Of a DNA stretch of 64,000 nt, positions 36,087 through 45,216 are shown one piece after another. The translations under genes and the position numbers were made by a program. The notes under the pieces were generated by a model, which ran no database searches, was not told the DNA's origin, and was given only the letters and a program-made list of their open reading frames with translations. Origin of the DNA: Longimicrobiales bacterium (GTDB lineage Bacteria > Gemmatimonadota > Gemmatimonadetes > Longimicrobiales > Gaopeijiaceae); assembly GCA_028279425.1 (NCBI GenBank), contig JANQNV010000295.1, forward strand, positions 1 through 64,000, given 5' to 3'. Every line of letters starts with the position of its first letter. Positions within the stretch are counted from its first letter, which is position 1.

Positions 36087-37400
36087 GTGCGCCGGCTCGC
36101 GGGGGCCGCGGCTTTGGTCGCCGTGGGGGCGGCATCGGGCGCGGCCGTAGTGCCGCCTGCGCCGGCTGCACTATGCTCCGAATTCGGGTTCGACCTCCCC
36201 AAGCCCGACGCGGTGGGCTACATCATCGGTCGAGCCACCGACCACACCCAGTATGCGGGCCCAGGCACGATCCGGTACCAGGCCCGACCGGTCCACGACG
36301 AGGGAGTCTTCTTCCGGGGCTTGTGGATCGAGGTGGAGCAGGCTCATGCGCGGGTCGATGGCTTTCCTGCGCGCGGCGACTCGATCCTGGTCGTGCCGTG
36401 GGGACGCGGCGCGGCCTGCGAGCCGACGCCGCGTGGCGGGCGCGGACAGTTCGTTCCCGTGGGCCATCGGGCGTTCTACCGTTTGGCGCTGCGGGATCGA
36501 GCCTACTGGGTCGACGGGCGCCCGACGGCCGACCTGCAGGTAGGGGGCGGCGGGCGGTTGTACGCCGCCGACCCCAGCCGGCGTTCGCCGCGAGACTCCC
36601 TCTTCTCCGCCGAGGACGCCCTGGATCTCCACCGCGCGGCTCCGTGGCGAAGCGAGGTCGAGGCAGAGGGCTTCGCCTCGCTCGACCAGTTTCGCCAGTG
36701 GCTCAAGCCGAGGGAGTCGCGCCTGGGTGAGGTGTGGTGGGTGCGGTACGCGACGGTGGACCTGGCGAGAAGCGCCGAACAGGCCGTCGTCGAGCGGCTG
36801 CGACCCGAGATGGCAGGCACGTGGCGACTCACGTTCGAGCTCCCGGCCGGAGGTCGTCTGGAGCACTACGTACGGAGTGGGGATCGGCCCCGGCGAGCCG
36901 CGCGTGTTTCCCACCTCCCGCCACCCGACGCCGCGTCACCGCTCGAGCGAGCGCGGATCTGGGCGCCGCAGTGGAAGCGCCTGCCGCGAGAGACTCGTTT
37001 CAACGGCTTCGATCTGCCGTTCTGGGATGCTCCCACGGAAGATAAGCTACCCATCGACGGCGGGTGGGCGAGCCGAGACCGCGACACCCCATGGGGAATG
37101 GCGATCGTGCGAGAGCCCGAGTTCATCCGGGGTGAAGCCGTCTGGATCGCGCGGCGCGATCCGAACGAGTGGTGGCGGATGACCGACAACGCAGAGCTCT
37201 CGCGCTTCGCGGAAGCGCACCGGAAGGCTTCGCGCGATCCAGCCGGCGCCGAGACGGAACTCGGCGCGGAGGTGCGCTTCACGAAGGCGCCGTCGGGCGA
37301 GTGGCGTCTCGTCGGTGCCTGGCGCGTGGGCGATCAGGTTCTGCGCCTTCGCGGCGAGCGCGTTTCGGACGCAACGATCTCGCCGCTACCGCAGCGATAG
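36087..37400 (+). CDS. Exported protein of unknown function
   Basis: 437 residues from GTG 36087, two bases after the previous stop, so likely one operon. N-terminal signal (LAGAAALVAVGAASGAAVV). The mature part starts CSEFGFDLPKPDAVGYIIGR and is mixed alpha/beta with many Trp and Arg residues (GEVWWVRYATVD, LPFWDAPTEDKLPIDGGW). No recognised domain. It converges with lpxH 28 bases away. Confidence 0.65.
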   Translation: MRRLAGAAALVAVGAASGAAVVPPAPAALCSEFGFDLPKPDAVGYIIGRATDHTQYAGPGTIRYQARPVHDEGVFFRGLWIEVEQAHARVDGFPARGDSILVVPWGRGAACEPTPRGGRGQFVPVGHRAFYRLALRDRAYWVDGRPTADLQVGGGGRLYAADPSRRSPRDSLFSAEDALDLHRAAPWRSEVEAEGFASLDQFRQWLKPRESRLGEVWWVRYATVDLARSAEQAVVERLRPEMAGTWRLTFELPAGGRLEHYVRSGDRPRRAARVSHLPPPDAASPLERARIWAPQWKRLPRETRFNGFDLPFWDAPTEDKLPIDGGWASRDRDTPWGMAIVREPEFIRGEAVWIARRDPNEWWRMTDNAELSRFAEAHRKASRDPAGAETELGAEVRFTKAPSGEWRLVGAWRVGDQVLRLRGERVSDATISPLPQR

Positions 37401-37428
37401 CTTCGCCGTCTCCCGAGTCCCCCTCGCC

Positions 37429-38205
37429 TCAGCTGCCGGCCCGTGGATCGACGTAGGGTCCGGGGGCACCGTCTCGCCACTGCAGCAGTTCCGGTGCGCC
37501 GCCTTCGTCGATGCGCGTGTACGTGCAGTGGTAGACCCAGTCGCCCGTGTTGAGATACCAGCGGCGCTCGCCCACCTCGACCAGGCGGGGCACGTGGGTG
37601 TGGCCCATGGTCAGCAGATTCAGCTCGGGCCGGGCCTCGAGCTGTTCGATCGCCCACTGCTCCAACACGGCGGCGCGCCGAAGGACTTTGGCCGTCGGTC
37701 CGTCGGCCCGGCCTTCGGTCAGCGATACGCGACCGGCCACCAGCGCACCCACGTCGGGGTGCAGCCAGCGGAACGCCCACACGAAAAGTCGACTACGAAG
37801 AACGCGCTTGAGCACCTTGTAGCCGCTGTCCCCCGGGCCGAGGCCATCGCCATGACCGATCCAACTCCGCAGTCCCCCGAGATCGAGCTCGACGGGCTCC
37901 CGATGAAAGTGGAGTCCCACCTCGTCTTCGAGGAACGAGCCGCCCCACCAGTCGTGGTTGCCACCCGTCAGGTGGACGTCGATCCCGGCATCGACCAGGG
38001 CGGCGAGGGCACCGAGCACCCGGGTATGCCCTCGGGGAACCGCGTGGCGGTATTCGAACCAGTAGTCGAAGAGATCGCCGTTGAGGATCAGCGTACCGGC
38101 TTCGGAACCGACGTGGTCGAGCCACCTGCGAAACTGCGCTTCGCGGTCGGGGGGCACGGCGCCCAAATGGACGTCGCTCGCGAGATAGACCGGTGAGGAG
38201 GGCAT
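37429..38205 (-). CDS. lpxH: UDP-2,3-diacylglucosamine diphosphatase
   Basis: 258 residues with the full calcineurin-like phosphoesterase metal set: SDVHLG, NGDLFDYW, GGNHDWWGG, GHGDGLG and MGHTHVPR. The DYW after the metal Asp and the overall length fit LpxH, the Mn-dependent lipid A enzyme that makes lipid X. It supports an LPS-producing envelope, along with rfaE1, rfaE2 and lptE. It reads divergently from the lipoprotein-lptE pair. Confidence 0.88.
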   Translation of the reverse strand: MPSSPVYLASDVHLGAVPPDREAQFRRWLDHVGSEAGTLILNGDLFDYWFEYRHAVPRGHTRVLGALAALVDAGIDVHLTGGNHDWWGGSFLEDEVGLHFHREPVELDLGGLRSWIGHGDGLGPGDSGYKVLKRVLRSRLFVWAFRWLHPDVGALVAGRVSLTEGRADGPTAKVLRRAAVLEQWAIEQLEARPELNLLTMGHTHVPRLVEVGERRWYLNTGDWVYHCTYTRIDEGGAPELLQWRDGAPGPYVDPRAGS

Positions 38206-38387
38206 GGAGGCGGAAACTAGAGGGGGCGTTCAGGGCGAACAACGGCCCCGCGCCCGCACGCGAGGGCTTCGCCCACTTCGCTCGACGGGGCGCGATCCTT
38301 ACTTTGCACGTCTTGCGTCTGCGGCGGCTCGACCTTCTCATGCGCACGCCCCCTCGAGACCACGGCTGGAACCGTAGGAGACCGATC

Positions 38388-39143
38388 GTGAATCGCCACG
38401 TCCCACGCGACTCCGCACGCTCGATCGCGCAGTCCGATCTCGGGTCGACCTCGGGCCTCGGGTCGCCGTTGCGAGCGCTGTGCGCCCTCGCGGGTGCCGG
38501 GCTCCTGCTGGGGTGCGGGGGCGGGAACCGCGTCGTGGTCATCGAGCCGCCCGTGAATGTGCAGGAGGTGGTGCTCCGTGCGGAATCCAACGAGCGGCTT
38601 CAGGTGCCCCAGCAGGTGGTCTTCGACTGGGCCATGAACGAGCGCGGGGGCGCGCGGGTCGATGGGCAGGGTGTCGCGCGGATGGAACCGCCGTTCCGCG
38701 CACGCCTCGACCTGTTCCTCGGCAATGGAGAGCCCGCCGGCGCGGCCGCCATGGTCGACGACGACTTGAGGCTACCCACCAACATGCCGCCGAGCGTGCT
38801 CCCGCCGCCGAACCTGCTCTGGGGGGCGCTGGGCGTCTTCCGCCCCGGACTCGGCACGGCTCTGCTCGGCGCCGAGCGGGATGGCGACCGGATGCTCGTG
38901 CGCTACGGTCTGCCGGGCGACGCCCAGGCGGTCTATCGCCTCTTCCAGGGGCGGATCGAGCAGGTGGAGGTGCTTCGTGGGGGATCGGTCGTGCAGCGGC
39001 TCACGGTCGAGCGCGATGAACTCGGTGTTCCGACCGAGGCGTTGTATCGGGACCTGGTCGAGGTGACCGAACTCAAGATGACGCGCACGTCGGTTGCCCA
39101 GACGGAGCCGTTCCCCGCCGACATCTGGATGCCCTTCTTTTGA
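38388..39143 (+). CDS. Lipoprotein of unknown function, LolB-like position
   Basis: 251 residues from GTG 38388 with AGGAG 8 bases upstream. Lipobox LAGAGLLLGCGG. The mature part begins with beta strands (QVVFDWAMNERGGARVDGQGVARMEPPFRARLDLFL) that recall the LolB/LppX-type half-barrel, but similarity is too faint to name it. Its stop overlaps the lptE start (TTGA), and lptE supplies LPS transport, so an envelope-assembly role is plausible. Confidence 0.65.
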   Translation: MNRHVPRDSARSIAQSDLGSTSGLGSPLRALCALAGAGLLLGCGGGNRVVVIEPPVNVQEVVLRAESNERLQVPQQVVFDWAMNERGGARVDGQGVARMEPPFRARLDLFLGNGEPAGAAAMVDDDLRLPTNMPPSVLPPPNLLWGALGVFRPGLGTALLGAERDGDRMLVRYGLPGDAQAVYRLFQGRIEQVEVLRGGSVVQRLTVERDELGVPTEALYRDLVEVTELKMTRTSVAQTEPFPADIWMPFF

Positions 39144-39652
39144 TCCGGGCGGGTGCGGGTCGGCTCGCGGCGGTACTATTGCTCGCCGCCATTCCCTCGG
39201 GGTGCTACAGCTTTCAGGCCGGCACCGGTCTCACCGGAGTGCAGACCATCGCCATCCAGCCCTTCGAGAACAACACGTCGCGGCTGGAACTCACCCAGGA
39301 CGTCCAGGATATCCTGCTCCGGCAGCTCCCGGGGTCTCTGGGACTCCGCATCGCCGGTGAAGAAATCGCCGATGTGGTGGTGCGCGGAACGATCACGTCC
39401 TACGATCTCGTCTCGCCGAACTACCGACCCGGACAGCAGGGTCAGGCGGCGCAGGTGCTTCAGCGGCAGGTCGTGCTGACGGTCGGCGTCGAGATCCTCA
39501 ACATGCAGGAGCGCACCGTACTCTGGCAGAGCAGCTCGATCCGAGCCCAGGGCGAATACCTCGAGTCGACCGAGACCGAAGACGTCGGCAAGCAGGAAGC
39601 CCTCGAGGTGCTCATCCAGCAGATCGTCGACGGGGCCCAGTCGAACTGGTAG
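39140..39652 (+). CDS. lptE: LPS assembly lipoprotein LptE-like
   Basis: 170 residues from TTG 39140, overlapping the previous stop. Lipobox LLAAIPSGCYSF; the CYSF start, then TIAIQPFENNTSRLELTQDVQDIL is the typical LptE/DUF4136 pattern, followed by ADVVVRGTITSYD and a C-terminal EALEVLIQQIVDG helix. LptE is the lipoprotein plug of the LptD outer-membrane LPS translocon. lptD itself is not in the window. Confidence 0.85.
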   Translation: MIRAGAGRLAAVLLLAAIPSGCYSFQAGTGLTGVQTIAIQPFENNTSRLELTQDVQDILLRQLPGSLGLRIAGEEIADVVVRGTITSYDLVSPNYRPGQQGQAAQVLQRQVVLTVGVEILNMQERTVLWQSSSIRAQGEYLESTETEDVGKQEALEVLIQQIVDGAQSNW

Positions 39653-39729
39653 GTCGACCGGGTACCGCTGGAACCCTCCCCGTGAACCGGCCGACGACGG
39701 CCATACCAGTCTAAGGAGAACGAACCGTC

Positions 39730-41226
39730 ATGCCGACGAAGACGTCTGGAGGACTTCTCGGGTGGAGTATGCCCATGAAGCTCGTCGCTCTGGTGGCGTT
39801 GGCCGGGATGTTGTGGATGTCCGGTCCCCAGGCCCGCCAGGCGCAGGCGTCGGCCCCCGAGACGGTGGCGGTCGAGACGGCCGCGGGTGTGACCGCAGCG
39901 GCGGCTCCGGTCGTGGCGGGCGAGGCGGCCGGAGAGGGGGAGGCCGACCACGCCGAAGACGAGCACCACGGCCCCGATCCGGCCTCGTTCTTTCTGGTCA
40001 TCATCGGGATCCTCGTCTTCGCCAAGGTCTTCGGTGAGGCGGCCGAGCGGGTCGGGCAGCCGGCGGTGCTCGGTGAACTGGTTGCCGGACTCGTTCTGGG
40101 CGCGAGCGTATTGGGCGTCGTGCCCGCCACGGGCCCGATCGCCGAGGTGATCCACCTGTTGGCCGAGGTGGGAGTGGCGATTCTGCTCTTCGAGATCGGG
40201 CTCGAGACCGACCTGAAGGAGATGTTCCAGGTCGGAGCGTCTTCGGCCGCGGTGGCTATCGTGGGTGTCGTGCTGCCGTTCGCGGCGGGCTTCGCCTACT
40301 GGTTCTACGCCGATCCCTCGATCGGCGCCCAGCCTGACGGGATCACCCACGGGATCGTGTCGGTGTTCGTCGGGGCCACCCTCACCGCGACGTCGGTCGG
40401 GATCACGGCCCGAGTACTGACCGACCTCAAGCTGATGCACCGGGCCGAGTCGAAGATCATCATCGGCGCCGCGGTGATCGACGACGTGCTCGGGTTGGTG
40501 ATCCTGGCGGTGGTGAGTGGGCTCGCCGGCGGCGCGACGCTGTCGGCGTTCGGGGTGGCGCGCACCTTCACGATCGCCGTGGGCTTCCTGATCGTGGCGG
40601 TCATCCTGGGCAACATGGTCGCCCCGAAGCTCTTCCGCCTGATCGACCGGATGCGCGTACGCGGCGTGCTACTGGTGAGCGCCTTCTGCTTCGCGCTCCT
40701 CTTCGCCGCGCTCGCCGCCAAGGCCGGCTCGGCCATGATCATCGGAGCCTTTGCGGCGGGGATCGTGCTCAGCTCGGTCAACCAGTTCGACCTCATCGTC
40801 GAGCGGATCGAGCCGGTGGCCGACATCTTCACCCCGATCTTCTTCGTGTCGGTCGGGGCCGCGGTGAATGTGGGACTGTTCATTCCCGGCGGCCCCGACT
40901 TCAACGCCGCGGTGCTCGTGGTCGGCGCGATCCTCGTGGTCGTGGCCTTCTTCGGGAAGCTGCTCGCCGGGTACGTCGTCGGGTGGGGCAAGGAGAAGCT
41001 CAACCGCAACGCGATCGGTGTCGGGATGGTGCCCCGGGGTGAGGTAGGACTGATCTTCGCCGACATCGGACGGCGGGCGGGTATCCTCTCGGATGAGACC
41101 TTCTCGGCGATCCTCATCATGGTCATCGTGACGACGTTCATCGCACCCCCGCTCCTGAAGGTCGTCTTCAAGCCGACGGCCGACGACATCGGAGCGCCGC
41201 AACCGAGCGGGGGGCACGGCCACTGA
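39730..41226 (+). CDS. Cation:proton antiporter (CPA2 family)
   Basis: 498 residues, AAGGAG at 39714. An unusual ~75-residue N-terminal segment with one helix and an Ala/Glu/His-rich stretch (ADHAEDEHHGPDPA) precedes the membrane domain. About 12 helices follow; GELVAGLVLGASVLG, LFEIGLETDLKEMF and the double-Asp-like site AAVIDDVLGLVILAVV are CPA2 signatures (Kef/NapA type). It exchanges Na+ or K+ for H+ at the inner membrane. No RCK domain is attached. It starts the NTGA-overlap chain that runs to 45201. Confidence 0.92.
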   Translation: MPTKTSGGLLGWSMPMKLVALVALAGMLWMSGPQARQAQASAPETVAVETAAGVTAAAAPVVAGEAAGEGEADHAEDEHHGPDPASFFLVIIGILVFAKVFGEAAERVGQPAVLGELVAGLVLGASVLGVVPATGPIAEVIHLLAEVGVAILLFEIGLETDLKEMFQVGASSAAVAIVGVVLPFAAGFAYWFYADPSIGAQPDGITHGIVSVFVGATLTATSVGITARVLTDLKLMHRAESKIIIGAAVIDDVLGLVILAVVSGLAGGATLSAFGVARTFTIAVGFLIVAVILGNMVAPKLFRLIDRMRVRGVLLVSAFCFALLFAALAAKAGSAMIIGAFAAGIVLSSVNQFDLIVERIEPVADIFTPIFFVSVGAAVNVGLFIPGGPDFNAAVLVVGAILVVVAFFGKLLAGYVVGWGKEKLNRNAIGVGMVPRGEVGLIFADIGRRAGILSDETFSAILIMVIVTTFIAPPLLKVVFKPTADDIGAPQPSGGHGH

Positions 41227-41711
41227 TCCGCCCCGCCGACAAGCTGCTCTCGCGTGCGGAGGCGGTCGCGCGCTTGGGCCGCCCGCGCGACCACCGCCTC
41301 GTGTTCACCAACGGGTGCTTCGACCTGATGCACCCGGGCCACGTGGCCTACCTCGATGCGGCGCGCCGGCTCGGCGACCGACTGGTCGTCGGCGTCAACA
41401 CCGACGCCTCGGTGCAGCGGCTGAAGGGGCCCAACCGGCCGCTGGTCGCCGAGGGTGCGCGCGCGGCGGTGTTGGCAGGCCTGGCGTCGGTCGATGCCGT
41501 GGTCCTCTTCGCCGAAGACACCCCGGCCGAGCTGATCGCCGCCCTTCGTCCGGACGTGTTGGTGAAGGGGGGCGACTACGAGCCCGCGCAGATCGTCGGC
41601 CGCGATACGGTGGAGGCCGACGGGGGTGAGGTACGGGTGCTCCCGTTTCTCGAGGGGTACTCCACCACGGAACTCGTTCGGCGTATCCGAACGTTGCCCT
41701 CACAGGAGTGA
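41223..41711 (+). CDS. rfaE2: D-glycero-beta-D-manno-heptose 1-phosphate adenylyltransferase (RfaE2)
   Basis: About 162 residues. The cytidylyltransferase-like fold is clear: [42 protein letters not shown], and [11 protein letters not shown], ending [14 protein letters not shown]. It makes ADP-heptose from ATP and heptose 1-phosphate. The family start ([16 protein letters not shown]) lies upstream of the first standard start TTG 41274, so CTG 41223, overlapping the antiporter stop as CTGA, is taken as the start; all following genes in the chain also use NTGA overlaps. Partner kinase at 301-1302. Confidence 0.85.
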   Translation: MIRPADKLLSRAEAVARLGRPRDHRLVFTNGCFDLMHPGHVAYLDAARRLGDRLVVGVNTDASVQRLKGPNRPLVAEGARAAVLAGLASVDAVVLFAEDTPAELIAALRPDVLVKGGDYEPAQIVGRDTVEADGGEVRVLPFLEGYSTTELVRRIRTLPSQE

Positions 41712-42445
41712 GTCCTTCAGTCGATGGAGACGACGTGACCGAACGTGCTGTCGATCAGCTGCGAGCGCTGAACCTCGAGCCGAACTGGGCTCCCTATGCC
41801 GAGGGATCCTGCCTGATTTCCACCGGCCGTACGCGCGTTCTGTGCACGGCCTCGGTCGAGGAGTCGCTCCCACCCTGGCGCGAGCGCTCGGGCAAGGGGT
41901 GGGTCACCGCCGAATACGCAATGCTCCCGCGGGCCACCCACACCCGGTCGGGCCGAGAGCGGAAGGGGCCCAAGGGGCGCACGCAGGAGATCCAGCGGCT
42001 CATCGGGCGATCATTGCGCAGCGTCGTGGATCTGGCGGCGTTGGGAGCGCGCACCATCACACTCGACTGCGATGTGCTCCAGGCCGATGGCGGTACCCGA
42101 ACGGCGTCCGTGACCGGCGCATTCGTGGCCCTCGAATTGGCGTGCCGCCACCTGGTGGCCGAGGGGCTGCTCGAGCGCTCGCCCGTGATGGAGGGGGTGG
42201 CCGCCGTGAGTGTGGGCATCGTCGACGGTGTGGCTCGCCTCGACCTGGACTACGCCCTCGACAGCTCGGCGCAGGTCGACATGAATGTCGTGGCCACCGC
42301 ATCGGGTCGGCTGGTCGAGGTGCAGGGCACGGCCGAGGGCGATCCGTTCACGCGCGCGGAACACGACCGACTGCTCGATCTGGCGCTGATGGGAACGGAG
42401 CGACTGATCGCGGCGCAGGCTGCGCTGCTGGGCGGCGGCGCGTGA
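41708..42445 (+). CDS. rph: Ribonuclease PH
   Basis: 245 residues from GTG 41708 (GTGA overlap with rfaE2); GTG 41735, with GGAG before it, is the alternative. It shows the full RNase PH pattern: [50 protein letters not shown] and [20 protein letters not shown]. It trims tRNA 3' ends by phosphorolysis. Being next to rdgB is the standard neighbourhood. Confidence 0.96.
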   Translation: MSPSVDGDDVTERAVDQLRALNLEPNWAPYAEGSCLISTGRTRVLCTASVEESLPPWRERSGKGWVTAEYAMLPRATHTRSGRERKGPKGRTQEIQRLIGRSLRSVVDLAALGARTITLDCDVLQADGGTRTASVTGAFVALELACRHLVAEGLLERSPVMEGVAAVSVGIVDGVARLDLDYALDSSAQVDMNVVATASGRLVEVQGTAEGDPFTRAEHDRLLDLALMGTERLIAAQAALLGGGA

Positions 42446-43077
42446 AGCTCCTCGTGGCGACCCGGAGCCGCCACAAGCTCGACGAGATTCGCGAGATCCT
42501 CGCTGTGGTGCCCGACCTCGAACTCCTCGGCCTCGACGACGCGGGCGTGGAGCCGCGTCCCGAAGAAGAAGATCTGGAGCCCTACGAGACCTTCGAGGAG
42601 AACGCCGAATCGAAGGCGCGCTACTTCTTCGGCCGGACCGGGCTGACGACGGTGGCCGACGATTCGGGTCTCGAAGTCGACGCTCTCGACGGGCGTCCCG
42701 GCGTGCGTTCGAAGCGCTTCGCACCGGGCCCCGCCGAGGGGCTCCAGCGGGACCGCGCCAACAACCGCCATCTGGTCGAGCTCTTGTCGGGCGTGCCCGC
42801 CGACGAGCGGACCGGGCGCTACGTCTGCGCGATCGCGCTGGTCGATGGACCGGGCCCTGCCTGGACGGTGCGCGGTACGTCCCCGGGCCGGCTACTCGAC
42901 AAGGAGCGGGGCCAGGGCGGATTCGGCTACGATCCGCTCTTTTTCCTGCCCGAGCTCGACCGCACCTTCGCCGAGGTCTCGGCTGCCGAGAAGCACGCCC
43001 TCAGCCATCGCGGACGCGCTTTTCGCCTGCTCGCCGAGCGGTTGGCGGAGACCGTAGGGCGGGGCACCACCCCATGA
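42442..43077 (+). CDS. rdgB: XTP/dITP diphosphatase (RdgB/HAM1)
   Basis: 211 residues from GTG 42442 overlapping the rph stop (GTGA). Motifs: [56 protein letters not shown] and [12 protein letters not shown], then SHRGRAF near the end. It removes deaminated purine nucleotides (ITP, XTP) from the pool. Confidence 0.96.
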   Translation: MKLLVATRSRHKLDEIREILAVVPDLELLGLDDAGVEPRPEEEDLEPYETFEENAESKARYFFGRTGLTTVADDSGLEVDALDGRPGVRSKRFAPGPAEGLQRDRANNRHLVELLSGVPADERTGRYVCAIALVDGPGPAWTVRGTSPGRLLDKERGQGGFGYDPLFFLPELDRTFAEVSAAEKHALSHRGRAFRLLAERLAETVGRGTTP

Positions 43078-43391
43078 ACGCTTCCATCGACCCGGTCGAC
43101 ATCGCCCCGAATGCAGACGGCACGCGGCTCCTGATCGCCTGGGGGGACGATGAGATCTCGACCTACACGCCGCTGGCCTTGCGGCTGGCCTGCCCCTGCG
43201 CGACCTGCATCGAAGAGATGACGGGGCGACCCTTGCTCGATCCTGCCTCCGTCCCGGCCGATGTGCACCCCACACGGATCGACTACGTGGGTCGCTACGC
43301 CCTGCGTTTCGTCTGGAGCGACGGGCACAGCACGGGAATCTACCCCTTCGAGTACCTGCGTTCGCTGTGGGACACGGATCGGGCCGGATGA
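43074..43391 (+). CDS. DUF971 (gamma-butyrobetaine hydroxylase N-domain-like) protein
   Basis: 105 residues, ATGA overlap with rdgB. Shows the DUF971 layout: LLIAWGDDEISTYTPLALRLACPCATC with a zinc-binding-like Cys pair, then VPADVHPTRIDYVGRYALRFVWSDGHSTGIYPFEYLRSL. In many bacteria this small domain is linked to Fe-S assembly (ApbC/Mrp) or electron transfer. Role here unknown. Confidence 0.9.
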   Translation: MNASIDPVDIAPNADGTRLLIAWGDDEISTYTPLALRLACPCATCIEEMTGRPLLDPASVPADVHPTRIDYVGRYALRFVWSDGHSTGIYPFEYLRSLWDTDRAG

Positions 43392-44752
43392 GAGCGCGAG
43401 GGGGGTGGGCGGTTGCGGCCATCGCGGTTCTCGGAGCGTGCGGAGACGGCGTCGAGCCGACCGGCGTGACCAACAGCGGCACCCTGATCCTTCGCGCCGA
43501 AGTCGACGGCTGGGCGCTGCCCGGCACCGTCTTCGACGTGGTGGGTCCGTCGGGTGCGCTCTCCCTCACCGCCTCGAGCGAGGGCGTGGCGACGCGCGAA
43601 GCGGTGGTGCCGGGAGACTACACGATCACGATCCAGCGGACCGATGCCGATGCGCGCTTCGAAGGCGGACCGGCGCAGGCCCGAGTCCGCGCGGATGTGG
43701 TCGACGACACGATCGTCATCGAAGGGGTGTTCGACCCCGGCGAGTTCCGACAGGTGGTGGTGGGCAATGCGGTGATCTGCGCCCTGAACGAGCGCAAGAA
43801 CCCCTACTGCTGGGGGCTCGGCGAGGCTGGGGAGCTGGGCACGGGCCAGATCCGGCGCTCGGGAGTGCCAGTGCGCGCACGGGCACCGGAGCCTCTCCGC
43901 CAGCTGGCGGCCGGCTCGCTGCACATGTGCGGGCTGGGCGAATCGGGGGCGACCTACTGCTGGGGCTTGAATGCCAACGGCCGACTCGGGGTGGGGGTCG
44001 ACGGGACGGAGCAGCCGATCATCGCGCTTCCGACGCCCGTGGTGGGAGGACTCGTGTTCACGCAGATCGTCGCGGGGGGCGGCTTCGCGTGTGGGTTGCA
44101 GGTGGGCTCCGGCAGGCCGTGGTGCTGGGGCGTGGGCGTCGATGGTCAGCTCGGCGACGGGTCTCAGATCGGGGTGGCTTCTTCGCCGGTGGCGGTCGAC
44201 ACCAATGAGCGGTTCGTCGAGCTGAGCATCGCCGAGACGTGGGCTGGACCGAGAGCCGTGGCCGCTCGCACCGACGACGGGCGCGTGTTCATCTGGGGGG
44301 CGAGTCCCGCCGAAAACGCGAGCTGGCTCGCCTTTTCGGGCCTGACCCCGGTCGAGGTGCCGCTCCCTTCACCCGCGCTCGCCGCGACCTCCCTCTGTGC
44401 GCTCCTCGATGCGTCCGTCGTGTGTTGGCCCGACCTGATGGGGGACATACCGGCCGAGGTGCTCGACGTGTTGTTGCCCACCGCCCAGTCGGGGATTCGG
44501 GAGTACGATACCGCGCCCCTCGACCGCGCCTTCTTCGAGGGGGGACTCCACTGCCGTCCCATGCCTCCGGGGTACGACTGCACCGAGTCGTGGGCGTTCC
44601 CGCTCCCGTATCTCGACTTCGACGGCGAAACTGTCGTGCAGGCCGCCGGGTTCGGGCGGGGCGGTTGCGTCGTGACCGACCTCGGACGCGTCTGGTGCTG
44701 GAGCGGCGACTTCTTCATTCCGCGTCTCTCGGCAGGGCCCGGCTTCGGATGA
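43388..44752 (+). CDS. RCC1-repeat lipoprotein
   Basis: 454 residues from ATG 43388, overlapping the DUF971 stop. Lipobox AAIAVLGACGD. Residues ~20-110 form an Ig-like/prealbumin-like domain. From ~125 there are RCC1 propeller repeats: NPYCWGLGEAGELGTGQ, TYCWGLNANGRLGVG, PWCWGVGVDGQLGDG and VFIWGAS, with Cys pairs typical of the bacterial exported RCC1 proteins. Its stop overlaps the TIR-like gene (ATGA), giving an odd pairing of a surface lipoprotein with a cytoplasmic-type domain. Confidence 0.85.
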   Translation: MRARGGWAVAAIAVLGACGDGVEPTGVTNSGTLILRAEVDGWALPGTVFDVVGPSGALSLTASSEGVATREAVVPGDYTITIQRTDADARFEGGPAQARVRADVVDDTIVIEGVFDPGEFRQVVVGNAVICALNERKNPYCWGLGEAGELGTGQIRRSGVPVRARAPEPLRQLAAGSLHMCGLGESGATYCWGLNANGRLGVGVDGTEQPIIALPTPVVGGLVFTQIVAGGGFACGLQVGSGRPWCWGVGVDGQLGDGSQIGVASSPVAVDTNERFVELSIAETWAGPRAVAARTDDGRVFIWGASPAENASWLAFSGLTPVEVPLPSPALAATSLCALLDASVVCWPDLMGDIPAEVLDVLLPTAQSGIREYDTAPLDRAFFEGGLHCRPMPPGYDCTESWAFPLPYLDFDGETVVQAAGFGRGGCVVTDLGRVWCWSGDFFIPRLSAGPGFG

Positions 44753-45201
44753 AGGCCTTCTTCGCCTTCGATCGCGCTCTCGACGCGTCGCGGGCCGAGC
44801 AGCTACGGGGCCGGTGGGACGGGGCCGATCGCACGTCGAGTGGGTTCTGCGACGACGCCACGTGGGCCGCGCTTCAGATGCGGGGTCCCGAGGGCATCGT
44901 GGCGTGGGTGCACAGCGAGATGGAGGGAGCCGACGCCGTGGTCGTCCTCGTGGGCGCCGAAACCTCGTTCTACGGTCACGTGAAGGCGGCCATCGAGCGC
45001 GGGGTCGACGAGGGCCTCGGCCTCGTGGGCGTGCGGATCCACCAGATCCCCGACGCCGCCGGAATGCGCGGCGTGCCCGGTCCCGACCCCCTCTTCGGGC
45101 TCCACGATCGCGTCACCACCCACGACTGGATGCCGGGATTCAGCGACCGGTTCCTGACCGACTGGATCTATCTGGCGGCCCGGCAGGCGGGGCGCTTGTA
45201 G
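44749..45201 (+). CDS. TIR-like (MTH538/DUF1863, ThsB-like) domain protein
   Basis: 150 residues, a stand-alone domain. The start KAFFAFDRALDASRAEQLRGRW, the W-containing central segment DDATWAALQ, GIVAWVHSEMEGADAVVVLVGAETSFYGHVKAAIERG (possible catalytic Glu) and GLGLVGVRIHQIP follow the MTH538 TIR-like fold. Relatives include the Thoeris ThsB cyclase; others are uncharacterised. No ThsA-type partner (SIR2/SLOG) is present nearby. It ends the NTGA chain that starts with the antiporter; the cotranscribed lipoprotein is RCC1. Defence or signalling is an inference. Confidence 0.8.
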   Translation: MKAFFAFDRALDASRAEQLRGRWDGADRTSSGFCDDATWAALQMRGPEGIVAWVHSEMEGADAVVVLVGAETSFYGHVKAAIERGVDEGLGLVGVRIHQIPDAAGMRGVPGPDPLFGLHDRVTTHDWMPGFSDRFLTDWIYLAARQAGRL

Positions 45202-45216
45202 TCCGTAGGTGGGTCG

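Noticed and set aside
44749-45201. Complete Thoeris defence system
   Set aside because: No ThsA (SIR2/SLOG) gene lies within reach; only the TIR-like part is present.
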